Shown here: positions 56,798 through 64,000 of the stretch, piece by piece | How the letters are laid out: the number at the start of each line of letters is the position of its first letter | Numbering within the stretch: position 1 is the first letter of the stretch | Assembly (NCBI RefSeq): GCF_016801865.2 | Contig: NC_068939.1 | Location: 89,362,879-89,426,878, forward strand | Length of the DNA stretch: 64,000 nucleotides | Direction of reading: 5' to 3' | Origin: Culex pipiens pallens | Lineage: Eukaryota; Arthropoda; Insecta; Diptera; Culicidae | Program-made: the position numbers and the translations under genes | The notes under the pieces: generated by a model | The model's input: the letters and a program-made list of their open reading frames with translations, nothing else | Databases searched by the model: none | What the model was told of the DNA's origin: nothing

Positions 56798-57539
56798 TGC
56801 TTTCTGGGGAGCCGCCTTCGTCTACGTGACCCGCGAGAGATAGAGTGAAGGGGGAAAAAAGTGGAACAAGTTGAATTATTTTAGTTTGTTTGGTAGAATG
56901 GCGACGCAAAGAGGAACATGCAACATAAATGAGCCGGGCCGGCTGACCGGACTAGAGACACGATGATGATGCTCGGAAATGCACGTACGCATCAACGCTT
57001 GAATGACTGTGACGTCATGGTTGTTTACTATGAGAGTAAGGTGGCGTTCAGCAACATCTGGTTGGATCAAACATTAGAAGCAAAATGAAACTATGGGGTT
57101 CTCTATGCTTATAGGAACTTTTCAAATAAAAAATTAGGAATAAACTACCAACTTCGTTGAAAGTGAAAAATAACCGTTTTTGTTGATAAGAAAACATCTG
57201 CTGAAAAAAAAACATTGTTTTCATATCAACAGATTCGATTCTTAGCGGAGATTAATAAACAAACTAGATTATAATTTTAATCAAGCCCACTTTACTTTTT
57301 CCAAAAGTCCTATGCGCCATTGGCGTCCTACGTCGATAGGATTCTTTTGAAAAAATAGCTGGTAACTGAGCAATCCTCTAAAAGTTCAAAAACTTCATAT
57401 ACAAACAAACATAAAAAACATTGAAAAAAAAATATATTTTTGCAAGTCCGCTGTGAAACTGTAAACTTTTCCTGTCCTTTTGGAGAAACGAAACGGCCTA
57501 CTTTTTATTATGAGATCATAATTATCAATCAATTGGGAC
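56798..57539. other. Upstream region of the FAM162-like gene; no other gene
   Basis: 56798-57070 is GC-rich and should contain the minus-strand promoter and 5' UTR of the FAM162-like gene. From 57070 on the DNA is AT-rich and featureless. Confidence 0.5.
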
Positions 57540-58279
57540 AATTATTGTCCGAATCTCGATTTCTACCCTCTTCTTAAGATTTGTTTACTTCGAATACCTC
57601 AAAAGCTCGACGCCACCGACAAAATAAATTATAGATCGATTACAATACTTGCCACTTTTTGGTATCATTTTGCGAACACAGTTCTAAATTCGACGCCAAC
57701 ATTTCAAAAAGCATCATGTACAAACCATGCGTTTTGAGAAAAACGCATTTGAATGTTGAGCATCCATTTTCAATTCCCATTTTAATATAAACGCAAAATA
57801 ATGATAACAAACGATGAAAAACGTTGCTTTTATTCATACTTGATCATCCAAATGCAATAAAACATTATTTCCGTAATTTTATTTGAGAAAAACAAACATA
57901 ACTTCTTTTGAAATCACCCTGCTGGCATTGAGGGGGACGCTTTGTTATGATTCGGTTTTCTTCGCCGAATGTACATGGCGCTTTGTTCATGTTGCTTTTT
58001 TCCGTCACGAGGTTTATGTAGTCTTTTGTTTGACATGTTGACAGGGCTATATAAACAGAGACTGCTGATTGCAGAGATTTTGTTTATGTTACTTTATTTA
58101 AAATCATGATTAAACAGACTTTACTGAAGTAACTTTTGCTCATTTTTGGTGGAGAGGTAGCTTATTAGGAGTACTTTCAGAATATGCAATAACCCAGAAA
58201 GTGTCAAAATGTACATGATGCCTTTTGAAATGTTACCGTCGAATTGGGGCCGCTTTGCGAACCACTATTCTGCACCCAG
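57540..58279 (-). mobile_element. hAT-like family E, older diverged copy
   Basis: GACTTCGAATACCTCAAAAG-type sequence (57585-57610) and GATCGATTACAATACTTG (57635) match the fresh copies. The right end ACTATTCTGCACCCAG stops at 58279 exactly as in 58288-59003. The middle holds an inverted pair (CATTTCAAAAAGCATCATGT at 57702 and its near-complement at 58208), probably an insertion or an expanded hairpin. Confidence 0.55.
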
Positions 58280-58287
58280 CTTTTAAC

Positions 58288-59003
58288 CTGGGTACTGAAA
58301 AGACAGAATGCGTAACGTGATTACTGAATGATCCCTACTGCTCTTCACTAATAAAACTGCACTACAGCTTTAAACATAAACAAAGTAGAAGGCTATGTTC
58401 ACGCTCAAGCGTGACATATTTTTTGCTGCTGAAGTGACTTGTTTTGAAACATTTTAGATCTGTTGATTTTATAGTTTTTGCTGAAAAATTAAGTGCTTTG
58501 CGTTTTTTTTTGTTCGTAGACTAAATAATGGGCGGCCAAAAGAGTCAATCTTTGTTTTCCACGTGACGAACAATTGCGTCAGAAGTGGGTGGAATTTTAT
58601 TAATCTGAAGAGCAACCGAATGGAAGTTCCTTGATTTTGTATCTTTGAAGCGCAGTGATAATATCGGAGTAAGTTTATTCAATTTTATTTACCTGGTGCC
58701 ATTCATAGCTATTGATAATTCGTCGCTAACATTTCAAAAAACCTCATAAACATAGGTTTTGCGTGAGATATAGCGCTTATTTAAATGTTAGCGACAAATT
58801 ATGCCAATCTCGATTCCAACACTCTTCTAACAATTTGTTGACTTCGAATACCTCAAAAGCTCGACGCCCTCGACTTTTTTATTCCTGACAAAAAAAATCA
58901 TAGATCGATTACAATACTTGGTATCATTTTTCAAACAGTAAATTGGTTCCGCTTAGACAGTTCTAAATTGAGGCCGCTTTGCGGACAACTATTCTGCACC
59001 CAG
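58288..59003 (-). mobile_element. hAT-like family E, complete copy, 716 bp, 8-bp TSD
   Basis: CTGGGTACTGAAAAGACAG opens it and CTATTCTGCACCCAG closes it. CTTTTAAC flanks exactly (58280-58287, 59004-59011). Its sequence is close to 13939-14657 in reverse. The left TSD abuts the end of the older copy, so two family members lie in tandem, separated by 8 bp. No transposase. Confidence 0.85.
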
Positions 59004-59011
59004 CTTTTAAC

Positions 59012-59305
59012 TACCACAAATAACTGATTTGAAAATCAATCAATGCTGAACAGTTGAGCTTTTCAACACTTGTATCGAAAAGTTGTTTTGTTCTGAACCC
59101 CTCCGTGTACGCACGAGAGCAAGCAGCAGTCAAGTGCTCAGTGCTCTATCGTTTTTTTCGGATTTTTTCGACGAAATTGATTGTGTTTACCCGCGAGTTT
59201 GCTTCTCCAGCATGCCAAAGGCCGGCCGTGGCCGTGGCAGTTCGAGTGCGGCCTCGAAAAACCCGCGAAGTTCGTCTACCGGCCGTGTGCAAAGTTGGCT
59301 CTGTT
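59012..59305 (+). other. GC-rich exon-like segment, unrecognised
   Basis: An ATG at 59214 opens MPKAGRGRGSSSAASKNPRS and ends at a stop in 59304-59306, exactly where the TTCTAGCAG-type array begins. It is RG/S-rich. It may be the 5' exon of a host gene cut by the adjacent element. I recognise no family. Confidence 0.25.
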
Positions 59306-60205
59306 AGAATCCTGCTAGAATGATTCTAGCAGGCCTGTTAGATTTCTGTTAGAATTTTGCTAACATTCTGACAGAATGAAATCTGTTAGAATTCTATAAG
59401 AATTTTGTGAGAAAATTCTGACAGGGCAAAATCTGTCGAAAATGATGTCATTTCCGCCCAACCGCTTTGTGGCGAATGTGATTTCCGCAATTACCATCTT
59501 GTCATTGAACATGTTCAGGCAAGTTCATTTTTTCTAACGTTCTTGTCTTGAATGGAGATGCATTTTCCCCTGCACTGCTTAATTCGGTAAGTAAAATGAA
59601 CTTGAGTAATTTTAATCAATCCAAAACATACAACATTCTGCTTGTTTCTCGGAGGCCGGTGAGCGCAGCACCGGAGATGTCGGCGATTCCACACGTGGAG
59701 CATCCCAGAAAACTGCGCAATCGAAATGTCGATTACTTCAAGTCGTCGTGTGTCAACTTCTATGGAATGTGTCCATCCGGAACCAGCACATTAAAACCAT
59801 GCGAACAAACGTGAGGTGGAATCAAGACAGAAAGTGTTTGCTCCAATCGCACCAGAAAACGTGAAATAATAAGTGTTTAAGTGAAAAGTTTCTGCTTAAA
59901 AATGTGTGATTTTTGAATAAAGATAAATTTTCAAACAAACTTTTCACACAAAAAGTTCTATCCGTTCTATTCTAACAAAAATCTAGCAGGATTCTAGCAG
60001 AAAATTTCTGCCAGCTCGTTCTAGCAAGATTCTAACAGAAATCTAGCAGCTGGCCTGTCAGAACAGTTCTAGCAGCATTCTAGCAGGATTCTAGCAGAAC
60101 CGGTTATTGCATTTGAGCTAGAATTCTTTGAGAATTCTTGCAAAGATTTGGCAGAATGACGGCACAGTTCTAGCACAGACAAACAGACGTAAATCATTGA
60201 ACAAA
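59306..60205. mobile_element. Element bounded by opposed TTCTAGCAG-like arrays
   Basis: The left 130 bp holds repeated CTGTTAGAAT/CCTGCTAGAAT motifs. The right 240 bp holds the reverse, ATTCTAGCAG, more than ten times, ending in CAGACAAACAGACGTAAATC (60186-60205). An inverted copy of that tip with a short array stands at 62621-62704, so it is a mobile terminus. Between the arrays, 59440-59830 looks exonic, with GTAAGT at 59586, and AATAAA lies at 59917. Confidence 0.55.
59440..59930 (+). pseudogene. Exon-like cargo, unrecognised
   Basis: A frame at 59430-59520 encodes CGECDFRNYHLVIEHVQ, a zinc-finger-like C..C...H....H spacing that is not canonical. A GTAAGT donor sits at 59586 and a CGGAG/GCCGG boundary near 59654. 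The last frame reads HVEHPRKLRNRNVDYFKSSC. AATAAA is at 59917. The blocks do not join in one open frame, so this is either broken or misread. Function unknown. Confidence 0.25.
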
Positions 60206-60420
60206 TTTAACGAAAATCCATCAATCACAAAAATATGGAAAAAGGTTAGCTAGTAGCTCGATGTGGTGGCCAATACTAGCATTAAGCATCACTGTATATG
60301 AGAATTGGTTAGTGTGTGAGTGAACGCGGTCACTCTTGTTGTAGTGAGAGGAGGGAGATTTGTTTACTAACTTTTACATTTGTTTACCAACATGTGAGAA
60401 GAATGCAAGAAGTTCAAATT

Positions 60421-61671
60421 CAGTAACAACATTTCAAAAGGGCGAAACCTACGATCCTGCCGTTTCGGGAAAATCAACATTCAAAATTTTGCAATTTCGA
60501 TCAATTCCTATTTCCACAAAAAAGCATGAAAACCATCAATTTTGTCAAAACGTTATAGAAAATAGCAATAATTTCATCATAGAGAGCAATTTGGAATTAA
60601 TTAAAGTATTTTTGCTATTAAAAATTGAGAAAAAGAAATTACGCCTTTTTGAAGAGCGTGCCTACATTTTCGCCCCACCGTATTCGCCACCCACTCAACC
60701 AAAACAACGGTTTAGCCCGTCAGGTTACGCCACAAAGCAGAAGTAAACAACAGATTCGCCCTTTTGTTTTTTGTTCATTTTTCGGGTTTTTAAAGAAAAA
60801 AGTGGTGAAACAACTATTTTATCATTGTGAAACGTTACAGTCAGTGATAATACAGTGATATTTGCAACCTCAGTGATAAAAAATTGGTCTAGAAAGCCTT
60901 CATAAGGAGTCCGATTCAGGCCAATTCTCGTTGAGCCAGGATACACCGTGAGTAGCAAGTTGGTTTGACGATGTGGTCTGTATTGAAGTGACGTTCCTTG
61001 GGGTGTCCCCGCCGGAAGTGGGAGACATGGCACCTGACGACTAGGCCACCCCGCGACGCCATCCTGCCTTCTCAATCTTTGCATAGCTTCAATGGTTACG
61101 GAGGCGATGATTTTGTACGGCATTCCTCCTAAACCTCCCTACACTAACTTTTTGTCCTGCAACTGCTCGAAACAGAATCCCCGGATGTTCCCAGAACCGG
61201 CAATTTATGGACCTTCATATCTAGATTGTGAATCCAGACCAGATCCGATACTACAATAATTGAAATTAAAAATTTATGTATTTATGGATCATACAAATCT
61301 GTGTTTGTTGTGGAATTGTGGTCAGAGACATCAGAAACATACATTTTGATCCATTTTGAGGATTGTCAGGTTAAAATTTACAAAATTATAACGAAAATTT
61401 GGTGTTTCTAAATATACGTCGGAACTTGCAGAAAATACTACATTCGCCCCTCGTGATTGGGTAAAAACACAAGGGCGGAAACTCAATTTGGTTTGTTTTG
61501 ATTGATGTTGTTGATTAGCCCTTTTGTTTTTTGCTTGTAAAACTACGTAGTTTCGGAATTTTGAGATGTTGGAGGGTGTTTTAGAATCAGTTTTGTTCGC
61601 TTTACATGATTCTGACGAAAACTCAGTTTGTTTACATCTGAGGGATTCGCCCTTTTGAAAAGTTGTTACTG
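60421..61671. mobile_element. TIR element, 1251 bp, AATT flanks
   Basis: CAGTAACAACATTTCAAAAG (left) and CTTTTGAAAAGTTGTTACTG (right) are inverted over about 26 bp, into the GGGCGAA motif. AATT flanks both sides. The internal CCCTTTTGTTTTTTG recurs at about 60758 and 61520. A 128-residue frame (60360-60746) starts outside the element and is not convincing. A GC-rich stretch at 60910-61130 is unassigned. Confidence 0.7.
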
Positions 61672-61675
61672 AATT

Positions 61676-62620
61676 CTTAACTCACGCAGACGGTCCACGT
61701 CCGCGTCCGATTGCGGCCATGCACTAGGTAAATCTTGCCGAGGAAACATTCGTGTAGGCTGCAGAGGTTGATGGAAAGATGCACCAGTTTGAGGGTGGTT
61801 TGGGTATCACTGCGCTGTTTGTGAACAATGCCCACAAATTGGCCATGAGTTTAAATAATAAATTTCTTAGCGTGAGGTTAAGCTACCTTCTCGGCAAGCA
61901 ATTTAGTCCACTTGCAAGCAACCAAATAATCGTATGAGACCAGGTTGACCTTGTTGTCGACGGTCTATACCTACATCTTCAACCTTACCAGTGGCCAGTT
62001 TCTGCCATCCAGCTTTCCTGGAGACCAACATCGGCGAACGCTGTTTGGTAGACTCGTGCTCGAAGTCGGCCGGGTCGCGCAATTGCCATCGCTGGACACC
62101 GGTTCATCCATGAGGGACGGATTTGAGGGCCACGACGGAGTCAACATTCTCGAGGTCGGCCGGGTTGTCAATACCGAGTTGCTGAAATCGTGGTAAGCGC
62201 AATCGCCATCGCTGGACACAGCTTCATTCATGATGGCCGGATTTGAGGACCACGACGGAGTTAAGATTATCACTTTCAAACCAATCCGGCGTCTCTTCTT
62301 CTAACGGTTCGGCCGGGAAGGATTGAGGATTATCTAAATGCTCAACAGACCATTCAGCGGAATCCACACCCGGAGGCGGGTCCGGATCCAAAAATTCCAC
62401 CGACCAATCTTCTCCAAACTGGACCATCCTCACACTCAAGTAGCAGCAGAAAAAAAAAACAAAACTTTTGGCGCGCTACCTGAAACTTTTGGCGCGCTAG
62501 CTTAAACGTCATTTGAAAGTGTGCCTTGATTGCAGCGCCATCCTATTCTGGTGGATAATCCGAGAACTAAGTTTAAATTCAAATCAGCCGTTATATTCCT
62601 GATTGATGGAATTAAAAAGA
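61676..62620. other. Exon-like GC-rich segment with a ~120-bp direct repeat
   Basis: 62075-62160 and 62195-62272 are direct repeats (CCATCGCTGGACAC, GGATTTGAGG, CACGACGGAGT). On the minus strand 62224-62439 encodes 71 acidic residues with an internal DWSVEFLDP/EWSVEHLDN repeat, and 61870-61955 encodes VDNKVNLVSYDYLVACKWTK before a stop. These look like protein-coding relics, but I cannot name them. Confidence 0.3.
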
Positions 62621-62704
62621 GATTTACGTCTGTTTGTCTGTGGTTCTAGTAAGAATATTTTCGCTCTGTTAGAACTCTGTAAGAATCCTGTGAGAACGCC
62701 GTGA
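62621..62704. mobile_element. Isolated terminus of the TTCTAGCAG element
   Basis: GATTTACGTCTGTTTGTCTG is the exact inverse of the tip at 60186-60205, followed by TTCTAG, CTGTTAGAA and CTGTAAGAA motifs. It is a solo end, or the far end of a composite running from 60186 to 62640. Confidence 0.55.
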
Positions 62705-62947
62705 CTGGGCATCCCCATCAGGAACAAGTTCCCACTCTAACTTTAGGGGGGCTGCGGGCGAAAATCGGGCATCCCCAGTGCCAGTTCAGACCCTCTATCC
62801 AAGACTCAATCCGCGAAAATGTTGATTTTATGTTTGCACACGCACACCAATAAACTTCGTGCATGCCAAAACGCACACTCTCTCTTTTTTCATAACGCGC
62901 GAACTGTCAAACTTTTTCGTTTGAACTTTTCAGTTGGCTAGAAAAAA

Positions 62948-63690
62948 AATGTTGTTCTGGTGTGTTTTGGTCGGCAGATTAAAGGTAAGTTTTTATCTTT
63001 CATTTTCATTCCACCATCACCATCACTACTACCGCCTCCAGGACACGGTCATCGAGGAGGAGCCGGAGTGGCTGGCCGCGGAAGTGGATGGCCGCCGGAG
63101 GTTGGGCCAGCGGAACGGAGTCAACTTGGAGAACGTTGACTCGATTTTTGAGGATCGTTAGCGGCACCGCCCAATCCGGACCGTGCTCCAGTGATTGGTT
63201 CCGCCGTTCCAACTGGTGCTGGTCGTCATGGTGGCCCGAAATCGAGCAGGCAACTAACTCCTGGCCCAGAACCAGCAGCACAAAGCAACACCAGCCGCAT
63301 ATTCCGACCCCGCAAGAGCTGTAGATTCACACCCAGAGCATCATGCAGAACGAGCTGCTGCGCATGATGTTGTACGAGTAGGCCGTCGAACCGGCCGCCG
63401 CCAACCCGGCCGTGCAGCAGTTTATCCCGTCCGCCTGCCCCAACATCCAGCGCAGTTTGTTGGCGCTGAGCCAAACGGCCGCCGGAGGGAAACAGTTTTC
63501 TGCGCCGCCACTGCAGCCGTCGGTGGCCAACTAATTGTTCCCCGTCGGATCAACCGCAACCGAGCTGACCAACTCGAGGCAGCAGATGCAACCACTCACA
63601 ACTTTAGGGACGTCACGCCGCCGGGTCCGGCCGAGGTCACTTCGGCATGAGTACCGTCAGCGGGAACCTCAACTGACCAGCGTTGGTTTG
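62948..63690 (+). pseudogene. Possible broken 4E-T (eIF4E-transporter) copy
   Basis: A small exon (MLFWCVLVGRLK, ATG at 62949) ends at GTAAGT. An intron of about 57 nt ends CGCCTCCAG at 63041. The next exon opens DTVIEEEPEWLAA, which resembles the EEEPEW(F/L) block of insect and vertebrate 4E-T, an eIF4E-binding P-body protein that represses translation and promotes mRNA decay. Later frames give IPTPQEL, stop, IHTQSIMQNELLR, and after another stop PAAANPAVQQFIPSACPN. The HTQSIMQN block also fits insect 4E-T as I remember it. Two in-frame stops (63321 and 63379) and frame shifts rule out a full product, and most of a ~1000-residue protein is missing. GIGYF also carries EPEW-like text and is the alternative. 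Confidence 0.35.
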
Positions 63691-63699
63691 CTAGAGTGT

Positions 63700-64000
63700 T
63701 CCGCATTTTGTCCCATTTCTTCTTCCGAGATAGAATTGACATCTCGCACCCGTTTTGTTCTGCTTCATCTGCAGGAAATTAGCTTTTATTTTACTATTCA
63801 AAGTTCAATGTTTTTTTTTTATTTGAATGTCCCCCCACAACATTTTTTTATCGATTCTTTACTGTGTTTCGTTCCCTCAGTATTTCTTTTACGACATAAA
63901 GTTTCCATCATTACTAAATATTTTTTAATGATGTAGAAATTCCCAATTATATAAATACATCGATTCAAAAATACAAAAAAAAAAACAAAAAATTACAGAT
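63700..64000. other. No gene seen
   Basis: AT-rich right edge with several T- and A-runs; possibly the 3' UTR of the pseudogene. No AATAAA of note. Confidence 0.4.

Noticed and set aside
60360..60746. 128-residue frame as a gene
   Set aside because: Begins outside and runs across the left end of a TIR element; composition matches non-coding AT-rich DNA.

Overview
This 64 kb window is nuclear DNA of an insect, most likely a culicine mosquito (Culex or a close relative). Three compact, GC-rich protein genes with 60-65 nt introns sit in AT-rich DNA that is almost entirely transposable-element (TE) debris. The mosquito assignment rests on the proteins' insect-like sequences and on remembered repeat styles (tRNA-derived SINEs, hAT-like foldback MITEs, Penelope-like tails). 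No species-specific marker was verified.

Layout. 1-52.3 kb holds no gene I can support. It contains long inverted-repeat (foldback) elements at 1-477, 1391-2048, 3189-4186, 6368-7679, 10300-11095, 15982-16683, 21850-22240 and 42417-42780. It also holds terminal-inverted-repeat (TIR) elements with recognisable target-site duplications (TSDs) at 13939-14657, 27294-27948, 32381-33402 and 39536-39953, a miniature LTR retroelement at 25905-26837, tRNA-derived SINEs at 15282-15690, 31245-31492, 40675-40868 and 41026-41624, and a 5'-truncated Penelope-like insertion at 50093-50490. Two large tandem duplications occur: 2 x 1.49 kb at 36003-38984 and 2.7 x 985 bp at 43011-45678. A TIR element at 22592-24537 carries a decayed, spliced-looking gene remnant.

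52.5-56.8 kb is a gene island: VPS28 (minus strand; ESCRT-I subunit for endosomal sorting), NOL11 (plus strand; U3 processome/t-UTP factor for pre-rRNA transcription and 18S processing) and a UPF0389/FAM162-family mitochondrial membrane protein (minus strand). VPS28 and NOL11 are divergent and share about 525 bp of promoter DNA. NOL11 and the FAM162-like gene converge with 256 bp between their stop codons. The three are housekeeping genes with unrelated jobs; nothing suggests a shared pathway.

57-64 kb is again TE-rich: two adjacent copies of a hAT-like family, an element bounded by oppositely oriented arrays of TTCTAGCAG-like motifs (59306-60205) that encloses exon-like sequence, a 1.25 kb TIR element (60421-61671), and a broken copy of what may be an eIF4E-transporter (4E-T) gene near the right edge. 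The most notable themes are the density of hairpin-forming elements, the candidate gene-capture elements, and the deeply nested insertions whose order can be read from TSDs.
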